Source: Endomicrobium sp.
Lineage (GTDB): Bacteria > Elusimicrobiota > Endomicrobiia > Endomicrobiales > Endomicrobiaceae
Direction: 5' to 3'
Assembly (NCBI GenBank): GCA_031262885.1
Contig: JAISGV010000003.1
Coordinates: 124,001 to 188,000, forward strand
Length of the DNA: 64,000 nucleotides
Under the pieces are notes generated by a model that was given only the letters and a program-made list of their open reading frames with translations, was not told the DNA's origin and did no database searches. A program made the position numbers and the translations under genes. Positions 52,987-63,076 of the stretch are shown here, piece after piece; the stretch's first letter is position 1; each line of letters opens with the position of its first letter.

Positions 52987-53338
52987 CTATTTCCTTATTA
53001 TTTGCTCCGTCTAAATTAACCTTTGTAAAAAAGCAAGATCTATAACCTGTATGGCATGCGGCATTTCCTATTTGCTCAACTTTTAACAATATACAATCGG
53101 AATCACAATCGTAATAAAATTCTTTTACTCTTTGAACATTTCCTGAGCTTTCTCCCTTCATCCAAAACTTTTTTCTAGAACGACTCCAGAAAAAAGTTTT
53201 CTTATGTTTTAAGGTTTCAATAACAGATTTTTTATTCATATATGCTACCATAAGAACTATATTGTCAGAATAATCTTGTACAATCACAGGAATAAGGCCT
53301 TTATCATCAAATTTTAAACATTTAATAACTTCTTCCAT
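52931..53338 (-). CDS. hisI: Phosphoribosyl-AMP cyclohydrolase (HisI only, no HisE domain)
   Basis: [66 protein letters not shown]. Confidence 0.95.
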   Translation of the reverse strand: MEEVIKCLKFDDKGLIPVIVQDYSDNIVLMVAYMNKKSVIETLKHKKTFFWSRSRKKFWMKGESSGNVQRVKEFYYDCDSDCILLKVEQIGNAACHTGYRSCFFTKVNLDGANNKEIVGKRIFNPKEVYTTKKTK

Positions 53339-53363
53339 AATAATACTACTCCTATTTTAATTT

Positions 53364-54119
53364 TCAAAATCTTACTGGAATATCTTTTGATTTTAAATAT
53401 TGTTTCACATTCTTTATAGTAAATTCTTTATAATGAAATAATGAAGCTGCTAATACAGCAGAAGCTCCAGCATAATATGCATCTGAAAAATCATTTAACT
53501 TTCCAGCTCCTCCTGAAGCTATAACTGGAATAGGAATATTTTCAGAAATTTTCTTTAAAAGATCTAAGTCATATCCATTTTTTGTTCCATCTTTATCCAT
53601 ACTAGTTAGTAAAATTTCTCCTGCTCCAAGTTCAACAGCTTTATTGGCCCAAGTAATAGCATCTATTCCTGAATCTATTCTTCCTCCATGAGTAAAAACG
53701 TTCCATTTATTATTTTTTATCATCTTGGCATCTATAGCAACGACTATACATTGTTTTCCAAATATATTACTAGCATCTTTTATAATTCTAGAATTGTACA
53801 CTGCGGCAGAATTTAGAGAGACTTTGTCTGCCCCTGCATTTAAAATATTCCTTATGTCTTCTATGTTTTTTATACCTCCACCAACTGTAAGAGGAATAAA
53901 AATTTTCTTTGCTGTTTTTTCTACCAAATCAACTGTAGTATAACGATTTTCATAGGTAGCAGAAATATCTAAAAAAATAATTTCATCTGCACCATACAAA
54001 TTGTATTGTTCTGCAACCATAACTGGATCACCTGCATCTCTTAAATTAATGAAATTAGTACCTTTAACAACTCTATTTTGAGCTATATCTAAACATGGAA
54101 TTACTCTTAATTTTAACAT
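53364..54119 (-). CDS. hisF: Imidazole glycerol phosphate synthase subunit HisF
   Basis: [54 protein letters not shown]. Confidence 0.96.
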   Translation of the reverse strand: MLKLRVIPCLDIAQNRVVKGTNFINLRDAGDPVMVAEQYNLYGADEIIFLDISATYENRYTTVDLVEKTAKKIFIPLTVGGGIKNIEDIRNILNAGADKVSLNSAAVYNSRIIKDASNIFGKQCIVVAIDAKMIKNNKWNVFTHGGRIDSGIDAITWANKAVELGAGEILLTSMDKDGTKNGYDLDLLKKISENIPIPVIASGGAGKLNDFSDAYYAGASAVLAASLFHYKEFTIKNVKQYLKSKDIPVRF

Positions 54120-54122
54120 TGT

Positions 54123-54860
54123 TTACTCTTTATCTCTTGTTATTTTTACAGCTTCTTCTAATTTAAATTCACTAGTATACAATGCACTTCCAACTATAAC
54201 CGCTATAACATTTTTATACTTTTTTAAATCTAATATATCATTAATTGTTCTTACCCCTCCAGAAGCTATTAACTTAATATTATTATTTAAAGATATTTGT
54301 TTTATACCAAAAAAATCTGGGCCAGTAAGCATTCCATCTCTAGATACATCTGTATACAAAATTTGTTTAATTCCCATGTTTTGTAGTGTTGGGATTATAT
54401 CCAAAATGTTAATTGATGTTACATCTTTCCACCCTTCTACCGCTACATTTCCATTTTTAGTATCAATAGCTATTATTATTTTATCTGAACCATATTTTTT
54501 TATTGCTTTTTTTACCATTTCAGGATTATAAATTATTGCTGTACCTAAAATCACATAAGACGCTCCCATATTAAATATTTCATCTACATCATTAATACTT
54601 CTAATACCTCCACCAACCTCAATGGGAACATCCACAGATGAACAAATATTTTTTATAACTTCTTTATTAGATCTTATACCATTAAATGCTCCATCTAAGT
54701 CTACAACATGTATGCGTTCAGCTCCTTTTGCTTGCCATAATTTAGCAATAAATACCGGATCATTAGAATGTATTACTTCTTTATCAATTTCTCCTTGTTT
54801 TAATCTTACAGATTTTCCTTGTCTTATATCAATTGCAGGAATAACCATCATCTTATGCAT
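54123..54860 (-). CDS. hisA: ProFAR isomerase
   Basis: [59 protein letters not shown]. Confidence 0.96.
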   Translation of the reverse strand: MHKMMVIPAIDIRQGKSVRLKQGEIDKEVIHSNDPVFIAKLWQAKGAERIHVVDLDGAFNGIRSNKEVIKNICSSVDVPIEVGGGIRSINDVDEIFNMGASYVILGTAIIYNPEMVKKAIKKYGSDKIIIAIDTKNGNVAVEGWKDVTSINILDIIPTLQNMGIKQILYTDVSRDGMLTGPDFFGIKQISLNNNIKLIASGGVRTINDILDLKKYKNVIAVIVGSALYTSEFKLEEAVKITRDKE

Positions 54861-55521
54861 TTACCTCTTTTATAAAATTTTTTAGGATTACTAATCCTTT
54901 TTCTCCACTCTTTTCAGGATGGAATTGGCTGCCCCAGATATTTTTATATGTAATTGAAGAACAAAATTTTACTCCAAATTCACAAAAACTTGAAGTCTGT
55001 AATAAATTTATAGGCATTACATAATATGAATGAACAAAATAAAAACTTTCATTATTAGTTATTGATTTAAACATTTTTTTTGTATATGAATTATTTTGAA
55101 ATATTTTAATATTATTCCATCCCATATGTGGAATTTTCATGTTTTTATTTTTTTTCTCAAACTTTTTAACTTCTCCTGGTATTAGGCGTAATCCATCATG
55201 TATTCCATTCTCATAGCTTTTTTCAAAAAAAAGTTGAAATCCTAAACATATACCATAAATTAATTTGCCTGTATTTACATAATTATATATAGCTTCATCA
55301 AATCCTTTTTTCTTTAAAAAATGCATTGCAGGTCCAAAAGCTCCTACTCCTGGCAAAATTGCTCCATTAAAACGTGACATTTCTACTGGCGAATTAATAA
55401 CTACTGCTTCAGCAGTAGCACAGTAATTTAAAGCATTTACAACACTTCTTATATTACCAAACCCATAATCTATTATTGCAATCTTTTTTAATCTCATTAT
55501 TTTTAAATTTTTCTCCTTCAC
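54853..55521 (-). CDS. hisH: Imidazole glycerol phosphate synthase subunit HisH
   Basis: [59 protein letters not shown]. Confidence 0.95.
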   Translation of the reverse strand: MKEKNLKIMRLKKIAIIDYGFGNIRSVVNALNYCATAEAVVINSPVEMSRFNGAILPGVGAFGPAMHFLKKKGFDEAIYNYVNTGKLIYGICLGFQLFFEKSYENGIHDGLRLIPGEVKKFEKKNKNMKIPHMGWNNIKIFQNNSYTKKMFKSITNNESFYFVHSYYVMPINLLQTSSFCEFGVKFCSSITYKNIWGSQFHPEKSGEKGLVILKNFIKEVNA

Positions 55522-55548
55522 ATAAAACTACTCAGAAACAGTATAAGT

Positions 55549-55577
55549 ATAATATAGTTTATTTCATATAATTTCAA
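55549..55577 (-). promoter_or_regulatory. Sigma70-type promoter for the hisHAFI-accD-folC block
   Basis: Minus strand TTGAAA (55572-55577), 17 nt spacer, TATTAT (55549-55554). Confidence 0.6.
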
Positions 55578-55788
55578 AAAAATATATCTACACAAAATTT
55601 TATTCCTAAACACATAGAAAAAAGATATAACACATAATCTATAAAATACATGATCGTTGATATAAAATATAAATGATTGTAGAAGTTAATCTTGACACAA
55701 ACTTAAATTATATTAATCTTGAAATTTCATATGACATTTTGGCTACGTTCTGATTGTATAAAAATATGCATCTTTTGACAATTGAAAT

Positions 55789-56979
55789 TTAAGATTTATT
55801 AGGATACATTAATCTTAAATTTTTAACTAAACCAGGTAAAATTTTTAATACATAATCAATTTCAGATTCTGTATTATAATAATCAAAAGAAAAACGTATG
55901 GAACCACGTGATAATATAGGATTTATTCCCATTGCAGAAAGAACATGAGAAGTAGAATTTAAACCTGAAGCACAAGCCGATCCTGTGGAAACTGCTATAT
56001 CATTCATATCAAGCATAAGTAACAAAGATTCTCCTTCTAAATATTTAAAACTAACATTTAATATATTATTGATTGAATTAGTATCAGGAGTATTAATATT
56101 TACATCTGGTATACTATTTAATATACCATATTTTAACTTATTTTTTAGGTAAAAAAGATAATCATGGTATTTCTCAAGATTATTATTTGAGTATTTAAAA
56201 GCTTTTGATAAACCTGCTATATAAGCTAAGTTTTCAGTTCCTGGATGAATTTTATTTTCTTGACTACCACCGTAAAGTATTGGAGATATGCTAGTTCCTT
56301 TTTTAACATAAATAGCACTTACTCCTTTAGGGCCATGAAATTTATGTGCTGAAATAGTTAGTATATCAATACCCAGTTTTTTTACATCCAATTTTAGTTT
56401 ACCAGCTGATTGTATAGCGTCAGTATGAAAATATATTTTAATTTTTCTATTTTTATTTATTTTTTTTAGTTTAGTAGATATTTCACTAATAGGTTGAATA
56501 GACCCAACTTCATTATTAGTATGCATTATTGTTACAAGAATTGTGTTATCTTTTATGTTTTTTACTAAATCCTCTGATGAAACAATGCCATATTTATTAA
56601 CATTTAAATAAGTTACAGTATAACCAATTTTTTCTAAATATTTACAAGAATTTAAAACAGCAGGGTGTTCTATTTTACTTGTGATTATATGTTTGTTATT
56701 ACTTTTATAAGCACTAGATATACCTAATATTGCAATATTATCAGCTTCTGTTCCACTGCCTGCAAAAAAGATTTCTTCAGAATTTGAATTAAGTAATTTT
56801 GATATCTTAACTCTGAAATTTTCTAAGGCAATTTTAGCTTGTCTTCCAATATTATGGATACTTGAAGGATTACCATAAATATGACAAGAATATTTTATTA
56901 TTTCCTTTATTACTTCAGGTCTTACAAATGTAGTAGCACTATTATCTAAATAAACTATTTCCCTTTTGTTAATTTTCAT
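55789..56979 (-). CDS. Cysteine desulfurase (NifS/IscS family)
   Basis: VYLDNSATTFVRPEVI, YGNPSSIHNIGRQAK, GSGTEADNIAI, ISAHKFHGPKGVSAIYV, STGSACASGLNSTSHVLSAMG. Confidence 0.94.
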   Translation of the reverse strand: MKINKREIVYLDNSATTFVRPEVIKEIIKYSCHIYGNPSSIHNIGRQAKIALENFRVKISKLLNSNSEEIFFAGSGTEADNIAILGISSAYKSNNKHIITSKIEHPAVLNSCKYLEKIGYTVTYLNVNKYGIVSSEDLVKNIKDNTILVTIMHTNNEVGSIQPISEISTKLKKINKNRKIKIYFHTDAIQSAGKLKLDVKKLGIDILTISAHKFHGPKGVSAIYVKKGTSISPILYGGSQENKIHPGTENLAYIAGLSKAFKYSNNNLEKYHDYLFYLKNKLKYGILNSIPDVNINTPDTNSINNILNVSFKYLEGESLLLMLDMNDIAVSTGSACASGLNSTSHVLSAMGINPILSRGSIRFSFDYYNTESEIDYVLKILPGLVKNLRLMYPNKS

Positions 56980-57749
56980 TTTATTTTATTTATCTTTCTT
57001 GCTATTTGTTTATTTTTTTTATGTTCATTAAAACTTTTAGCAAATAAATGTGTACCATGCCCTGTAGATACAAAAAAAAAATCATTAGATTTTGTAGGAT
57101 ATAGAGCCGCATTTATTGAGGCTATTCCTGGACTACATATAGGACCTGGCGGTAATCCAAAATACTTATAAGTATTATATGGAGAATTAATTTTTACATC
57201 TTTAATTGTTAGTTTCGACTTATTTACCCCTATAGCATACAAAACTGTAGCACAGGATTGCAACTTTATTTTATTATTTAATCTATTATAAAATACTGCC
57301 GAAATTTTTGCTCTTTCTTCTGGTTTAGCAGATTCCTTTTCTATGATTGATGCTAAAATAATGATGTCTTTAAATTTTATTTTTAAATTCTTCGCTCTTT
57401 TATACATATTAGGTGTAATTTTATTTTTAAATTCATTGAACATTTTTTTTATAATTTGTTCTTCATTTATAGTATTTTTAATAAAATATGTTTCAGGCAT
57501 AAGATACCCTTCTAGATTTTTACTCTTTGCTATATTTATAAATTTTGTTTTATCTATATTTATCTTTTTTGCAATAATATTAGCTGTTTGTTTTATATTC
57601 TTTCCTTCAGGAATAGTTAAATGAACGATTTCTGTTTTTAATGGACAAGATTGTGATAATTTACAATAAACTCTCTTTAATAAAAAAAATAGAAAGAACC
57701 AGAAAAAAGAAACAATGAAAATTTTCTTCCTATTAACATTTATAAACAT
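56976..57749 (-). CDS. mltG: Endolytic transglycosylase MltG
   Basis: N-terminal TM, LEGYLMPETYFI, IILASIIEKESAKPEERAKISAVFYNRL, LQSCATVLYAIG, PYNTYKYFGLPPGPICSPGIASINAALYP. Confidence 0.94.
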   Translation of the reverse strand: MFINVNRKKIFIVSFFWFFLFFLLKRVYCKLSQSCPLKTEIVHLTIPEGKNIKQTANIIAKKINIDKTKFINIAKSKNLEGYLMPETYFIKNTINEEQIIKKMFNEFKNKITPNMYKRAKNLKIKFKDIIILASIIEKESAKPEERAKISAVFYNRLNNKIKLQSCATVLYAIGVNKSKLTIKDVKINSPYNTYKYFGLPPGPICSPGIASINAALYPTKSNDFFFVSTGHGTHLFAKSFNEHKKNKQIARKINKIK

Positions 57750-57795
57750 TTTTATGATTATTTAATACAAAATACCTTGCTTTATTCATTTTATG

Positions 57796-58218
57796 TCATA
57801 AATTTTTATCTAAATATGTTCTTAAAATAATAGCAGCTGCTACTTGATCTTTATTTTTTTTGTATTTAGTCTTGGAAATTCCAATTTCATTTAATATATG
57901 TTTTGTTTGAAATGTTGTAAGCCTTTCATCAATAACATCAGTATTTATATTAGAAATAATATTTATCTTTTTAATGAATGAATAAATAATCTTAACCATA
58001 TAGCCACTACTTCCATCCATATTAATTGGCAAACCTAACACAATTGTGGAAACATTATTATTTCTTGCAAGGTTTACTACATTGGAAGCATTCTTGGTAA
58101 GAGATTTGTTACTTTTTATAGTTTTAAAAGGTGTAGCTATAATTCTTAAAGAATCTGTTATTGCAATGCCTAATCTTTTGAACCCATAATCTACAGCCAT
58201 TATTCTTTTACTGTTCAT
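57796..58218 (-). CDS. ruvX: Putative pre-16S rRNA nuclease YqgF/RuvX
   Basis: RIMAVDYGFKRLGIAITDS, VLGLPINMDGS, VIDERLTTFQT, KDQVAAAIILRTYL. Confidence 0.92.
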   Translation of the reverse strand: MNSKRIMAVDYGFKRLGIAITDSLRIIATPFKTIKSNKSLTKNASNVVNLARNNNVSTIVLGLPINMDGSSGYMVKIIYSFIKKINIISNINTDVIDERLTTFQTKHILNEIGISKTKYKKNKDQVAAAIILRTYLDKNL

Positions 58219-58281
58219 TAATCATTCCATAAGTTTTAATTATTTATTTAATATAAAATAATATTTTTAAATATATTTAAG

Positions 58282-59457
58282 TCAACTTTTATTTATTTTT
58301 GACAAACAGCTTTTAAGCAAAATTGGAGTTATTAATGTTGTTAGCATTATAACAGTAGAAAAAATACTATATTTTTCTATATTTAAAATATTATTATTTA
58401 CACCTATTTGGGCAAAAATTAAACCTACTTCTCCTCTTGGAATCATAGAAATACCTATTAACATTTGATTAAGTTTTTTTTTCATTACTACAAAACCTGA
58501 AATTATTTTGCCAATAATTGAGATTATGAAAATTATTATTATCATTAGTATTCTGTTTAAATTTTCAACAATAAATGGGTTAAATATTCCTAGATTAATT
58601 TTGGTTCCCATTAGAACAAAAAATATTGGTCCAAAAAATTCGTATAATGCTTCAACCTTATTTTTTAATTTTATTGTATGATTCATATTTGAAAGAACAA
58701 TACCTATAATAAAAGCTCCTATAATTGGAGTAAGTTTGCATTTAATAGCTAAAGCAGAACAAACAAAACATAAAGCTATTCCAAGATTAGATACATCCGA
58801 ATGTTGTTTAGTGTTTAGAATAAATTTAAACAAAACTGGCAGTATTAACAGTCCTAAAATTATAGATAAACTTATAAATAGTATAATATAACCCAATATC
58901 TCAACAATGGAAATAAATTTAATGGTTTGGTTGTTAATTAAACCGGAAACTACAAGTGTGAGTATGATAACTCCAATTATGTCATCTATAATAGCCGCGC
59001 CCAATGCTATTTTAGCTTCTTCCATATTAATACATCCTACATCTTCGAAAATTCTCGCCGTAATTCCTATTGAAGTAGCTGTTAACATAGCTCCAGAAAA
59101 AATTGAACATTGATTAGAAAATCCAAGTAATAAAAATAAAAAATATCCTAAAATATATGGAACTATAACTCCAACAATGGCTACAATAATAGCAAAGCCA
59201 CTAGATTTAAAAAACTCATTAAGTTTTACCGATAATCCAACCTTAAATAATAATATTATTATTCCAAGTTCAGAAAATACTGATAATACTTGTGTTTCAT
59301 AAACAATACCTAAAATGCTAGGGCCTAAAACTATTCCAGCTATAAGTTCTCCTATTATTTCTGGTTGCCCTAGTTTTATTGCAATTTCTCCAAAAAATTT
59401 AGAGAATATAAAAATACTAAATAATATAAATAAAAAATCAAAGATTGTTGTATGCAT
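58282..59457 (-). CDS. CPA2-family monovalent cation/proton antiporter
   Basis: Multi-TM; GQPEIIGELIAGIVLGPSILGI, SAMLTATSIGITARIFED, LGAAIIDDIIGVIIL, MIPRGEVGLIFAQIG. Confidence 0.88.
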   Translation of the reverse strand: MHTTIFDFLFILFSIFIFSKFFGEIAIKLGQPEIIGELIAGIVLGPSILGIVYETQVLSVFSELGIIILLFKVGLSVKLNEFFKSSGFAIIVAIVGVIVPYILGYFLFLLLGFSNQCSIFSGAMLTATSIGITARIFEDVGCINMEEAKIALGAAIIDDIIGVIILTLVVSGLINNQTIKFISIVEILGYIILFISLSIILGLLILPVLFKFILNTKQHSDVSNLGIALCFVCSALAIKCKLTPIIGAFIIGIVLSNMNHTIKLKNKVEALYEFFGPIFFVLMGTKINLGIFNPFIVENLNRILMIIIIFIISIIGKIISGFVVMKKKLNQMLIGISMIPRGEVGLIFAQIGVNNNILNIEKYSIFSTVIMLTTLITPILLKSCLSKINKS

Positions 59458-59499
59458 ATTATTTATTTTTACTATTTATTGCAAAGAGAACAAATCGTA

Positions 59500-60177
59500 C
59501 TAAGTATTTTTTTTCCATGGCATTCCGCATGATAAATATTCGCAACATTTACCGTTTACATTTATACAATTAGGGCCTGCTTTAAAAAATAATAGCGGGG
59601 TTTTTTGCTTAACAATTTTAAGTATTTTACAAGCTATATTTCTTAATTCATATTGTGTTTTATTACAACATCTTAATGAAAAAAAATGTCTTAATTCTCT
59701 AGCGTTCATTGTTAATATAATTCTTGTGCCTAAAGAATTTGGCATAACATATCTTGCATCTTCTATCGGGATTTCTTTTTTAACTAATTCATCATATAAT
59801 AAACTAGCTTGTTTAAAAAATGACTTACATTTAGATAATAATAACTTATTGTTCTTTATTGAATCAGGAATTACAAACGTGGAAGTATCATCTAGTTTAA
59901 CATATCTTTGACTTTGTACAGAAAAGGTTGCTATCCTATGCCTTGTAAGTTGAGCCAAAAGAACTCTCGATACATCTGTAATACTAAAAGTAAAATTTGC
60001 ATGCTCTAAAACAGAAAAATGTCTAGACAAAATAACTTTTCTTAAAATATTTGAAATATCTTTACTTGATAATTTATTATAAAGCTCATTAATATCTACC
60101 GTTGAATGACAAGAAATAGCAGCTAACGCACATAATCTTTCAGCATCATTAGTGAACTTTAAATTATATATTTTCAT
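59500..60177 (-). CDS. thyX: Flavin-dependent thymidylate synthase
   Basis: HFSVLEHANFTFSITDVSRVLLAQLTRHRIATFSVQSQRYVKL (ThyX RHR..S-like motif), NARELRHFFSLRCC. Confidence 0.95.
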   Translation of the reverse strand: MKIYNLKFTNDAERLCALAAISCHSTVDINELYNKLSSKDISNILRKVILSRHFSVLEHANFTFSITDVSRVLLAQLTRHRIATFSVQSQRYVKLDDTSTFVIPDSIKNNKLLLSKCKSFFKQASLLYDELVKKEIPIEDARYVMPNSLGTRIILTMNARELRHFFSLRCCNKTQYELRNIACKILKIVKQKTPLLFFKAGPNCINVNGKCCEYLSCGMPWKKNT

Positions 60178-60184
60178 ATTTTGT

Positions 60185-61474
60185 TTAAAACCATTCTGTA
60201 TTATCTTTTACTTTTATGGTTTCATTTCTTTTTCTTCCTAAGGATATTAAATCTATAGGAGCATTTATGAGTTGTTCTAATCTTTTAACATATTTTTTTG
60301 CATTTATTGGTAAATCATTAAAATTATTAATGCCTTTAATTTCTGTTTTAAATCCAGGTAGTTCTTCATAAACTGGTTTAGCATATTTTTGAATTGTACG
60401 AGATGCAGGAAATTCTGTGTATATTTTATTATCGTATTTATAAGCCACACATATTTTGATTTTATCTAAACCTTTCATACAATCTAATTTTGTTAATATA
60501 ACATGATTTATTCCATTTATTTTTACACTATGCCGTACAAGTACGGCATCAAACCAACCACAACGTCTAGGGCGTCCAGTAGTAGCTCCATATTCTGAAC
60601 CTTTTTCTCTAAGAAAGTTGCCTATGTCATCGAAAAGTTCAGTTGTAAAAGGCCCTTCACCAACTCTTGTAGTATAAGCTTTAACTACACCTAATATGTT
60701 GTCTATCTTTTTAGGATCTATGCCTGCTCCTGTACATACACCTCCTGAGATAGGATTAGATGATGTAACAAAAGGATACGTTCCAAAATCTAAGTCTAGC
60801 AACGTGCCTTGAGCACTTTCAAAAAGAATTTTTTTGTTTTCAGATATAGCTTTCTCAATTATAAGATGAGTATTTTTAACAAAAGGTTCTAAGAACTTTG
60901 AAAGTTCTGCATGTTCTTCTAATATTTTGTGTTTTAGTGAATTAACATTTATTTTTCTACTTTCCAAAATAGGAGCTTTTTCAATAAGATTTTTTTCAAG
61001 CAAGTCTATAAAAACATCATTTTCTAAATAATCAACTAACCTTATTCCTATTCTTTTTACCTTATCAGAATACGCAGGTCCAATTCCTTTTTTTGTAGTT
61101 CCAATTTTGACATTTCCTTCTTCTAAAATTCCATCTATAATTTTATGATAAGGCAGGATTACATGAGCTAATTCACTTATAAAAACTCTATTTTTAGTAG
61201 GAATTCTTTTAGAAGTTAAAATTGAAATTTCTTCTTTAAAAGCTATTGGATCAATAACAACTCCGTTACTTATTACACAATATTTCTTCTGAAATAATAC
61301 ACCCGATGGTATTAAATGTAAAACAAAAGGAGCATTTTCATAAATTAATGTATGCCCTGCATTATTACCACCTTGATATCGAACAACATAATCTGCTTGT
61401 TCTGCAAGATAATGTACAACTTTACCTTTACCTTCATCTCCCCACTGCGTTCCTAAAATAACTAATGTTGACAT
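60185..61474 (-). CDS. purA: Adenylosuccinate synthetase
   Basis: LVILGTQWGDEGKGKVVHYL, RYQGGNNAGHT, GTTKKGIGPAYSDK, FESAQGTLLDLDFGTYPFVTSSNP, TTGRPRRCGWFDAV. Confidence 0.97.
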   Translation of the reverse strand: MSTLVILGTQWGDEGKGKVVHYLAEQADYVVRYQGGNNAGHTLIYENAPFVLHLIPSGVLFQKKYCVISNGVVIDPIAFKEEISILTSKRIPTKNRVFISELAHVILPYHKIIDGILEEGNVKIGTTKKGIGPAYSDKVKRIGIRLVDYLENDVFIDLLEKNLIEKAPILESRKINVNSLKHKILEEHAELSKFLEPFVKNTHLIIEKAISENKKILFESAQGTLLDLDFGTYPFVTSSNPISGGVCTGAGIDPKKIDNILGVVKAYTTRVGEGPFTTELFDDIGNFLREKGSEYGATTGRPRRCGWFDAVLVRHSVKINGINHVILTKLDCMKGLDKIKICVAYKYDNKIYTEFPASRTIQKYAKPVYEELPGFKTEIKGINNFNDLPINAKKYVKRLEQLINAPIDLISLGRKRNETIKVKDNTEWF

Positions 61475-61530
61475 AATAGTTGTATACCTTTCTTGTATTG
61501 TATTTATATATAAGCTCTTAAATTCTTTGT

Positions 61531-61602
61531 GCTCCCAACGAGATTTGAACTCGTGTTACAGGATTGAAAATCCTGCGTCCTAAACCACTAGACGATGGGA
61601 GC
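61531..61602 (-). tRNA. tRNA-Glu(UUC)
   Basis: Minus strand GCTCCCATCGTCTAGTGGTTTAGGACGCAGGATTTTCAATCCTGTAACACGAGTTCAAATCTCGTTGGGAGC; anticodon TTC. Confidence 0.96.
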
Positions 61603-61612
61603 AAAAAAAAAT

Positions 61613-61684
61613 GAGCCCGGTGTGATTTGAACACACGACAACCTCATTAAAAGTGAGGTGCTCTACCAGCTGAGCTACGGGCCC
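61613..61684 (-). tRNA. tRNA-Lys(UUU)
   Basis: Minus strand GGGCCCGTAGCTCAGCTGGTAGAGCACCTCACTTTTAATGAGGTTGTCGTGTGTTCAAATCACACCGGGCTC; anticodon TTT. Confidence 0.96.
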
Positions 61685-61694
61685 AACATTATGG

Positions 61695-61723
61695 ATGCTA
61701 CCATAAAAAACTATCATTGTCAA
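61695..61723 (-). promoter_or_regulatory. Sigma70-type promoter for tRNA-Lys/tRNA-Glu(/purA)
   Basis: Minus strand TTGACA (61718-61723), 17 nt, TAGCAT (61695-61700), about 10 nt upstream of the tRNA-Lys 5' end. Confidence 0.65.
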
Positions 61724-61737
61724 TATATCTTTTTAAA

Positions 61738-62769
61738 TTACCAATTTTCTAACATAAGAGATGCATTTGTTTTTAATTGTTCCTTAGAATATTTTTTACC
61801 ATATAATTTGAGTTTAAAATATGCGATATAACCAATCATTGCAGCATTATCAGTACAGTAAATATAATTTGGCATTATAACTTTTATTCTATTTTTTTTC
61901 CCTGATTCTAAAAACATTTTCCTTATTAAATAATTTGCACTTACTCCGCCTCCTAAAACAATTTGTTTTATGTTTAATTTTTTTGCTAATTTAAAAGATT
62001 TAAAGTGCAAAGTTTCAGCTATGGCTTGTCTAAAAGAAGCACAAATATTACTAATTAATTTTTCATCTTTAAAATCAATATAATTTTTCTTAACATAATT
62101 TAGGACAGCAGTTTTAATACCTGAAAAAGAAAAATCCCAACTATTTCTTAAGTAAGGTCTTGTAAAATGTATTATATTTGGATTCCCTTTTTCAGATTTA
62201 ATATCTATAATAGGTCCTCCAGGATAACTTAGTTTTAAAATTCTAGCAACTTTGTCAAACGCTTCTCCAACTGCATCATCTCTTGTACTCCCTATTCTTT
62301 CATAAATTCCAAAATTTTTAACTATTATAAGTTCCGTATGTCCTCCAGATATTATCAATGATAAAAATGGAAAATGTATTTTATTTTTATTTCCAATGAA
62401 AGAAGAAAATATATGTCCTTCTAAATGGTTTATAGGTATCAAAGGTTTATTATAAATGTATGATAATGATCTTGAGAAAGCATTCCCAATTAGTAATGCT
62501 CCTTTTAACCCTGGGCCTACTGTAAATGCAACAGCACTTATTTTTTCATAAAAATCAGTAAATGTTATTTTTGCACTATTTAGAGCTTGTTGTAAAACAA
62601 AATTAATATTTTTTACATGTTCTCTACTCGCTATTTCTGGTATAACACCAAAATGTTCTGCATGTGTTTTTATTTGTGAAGCAGTACATAATGATATTAC
62701 TTTGTATCCATTTGAAATAACAGATACAGAGGTTTCATCACATGAAGTTTCTATAGCAATTATATTCAT
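61738..62769 (-). CDS. tsaD: tRNA N6-adenosine threonylcarbamoyltransferase
   Basis: IIAIETSCDETSVSVI, NHLEGHIFSSF, LIISGGHTELI, VLGGGVSANYLIRKMF, YCTDNAAMIGY. Confidence 0.97.
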   Translation of the reverse strand: MNIIAIETSCDETSVSVISNGYKVISLCTASQIKTHAEHFGVIPEIASREHVKNINFVLQQALNSAKITFTDFYEKISAVAFTVGPGLKGALLIGNAFSRSLSYIYNKPLIPINHLEGHIFSSFIGNKNKIHFPFLSLIISGGHTELIIVKNFGIYERIGSTRDDAVGEAFDKVARILKLSYPGGPIIDIKSEKGNPNIIHFTRPYLRNSWDFSFSGIKTAVLNYVKKNYIDFKDEKLISNICASFRQAIAETLHFKSFKLAKKLNIKQIVLGGGVSANYLIRKMFLESGKKNRIKVIMPNYIYCTDNAAMIGYIAYFKLKLYGKKYSKEQLKTNASLMLENW

Positions 62770-62836
62770 AATAAATAATAATGTTCCTATTTAAGTTTAT
62801 ATTCTTTCTAAAAAGTTTTCATATTTCATGAGCTCA

Positions 62837-62862
62837 TAGCTATTAAGTTTACTTAATAACTA
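62837..62862 (-). terminator. Hairpin downstream of trpS
   Basis: TAGCTATTAAG-TTTA-CTTAATAACTA, 11-bp stem with one mismatch, in the trpS-tsaD spacer; no strong T tract. Confidence 0.35.
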
Positions 62863-63076
62863 TAATATTACAAAAATTTACATTTTATAATTTGGATTTT
62901 CTTTTTCATTATTAGTTAGTATGTATATATTAAGAATTTTAATATTTTTTACTTTATATTACTTCTTATTCTTTTTAATTATTTAGGAACATAATTTTTA
63001 AAAGTTAAAATATAAACTTTATCTATACTGTTTTTTATTCAATAAATGATACACATACTATACGAATGATAAGTTC

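Noticed and set aside
55692-55715. Plus-strand TTGACA at 55692 as a promoter for an antisense or sRNA transcript
   Set aside because: No -10 match at a 16-18 nt spacing (AATCTT at 17 nt), so it is too weak to annotate; the spacer itself is listed as a finding.
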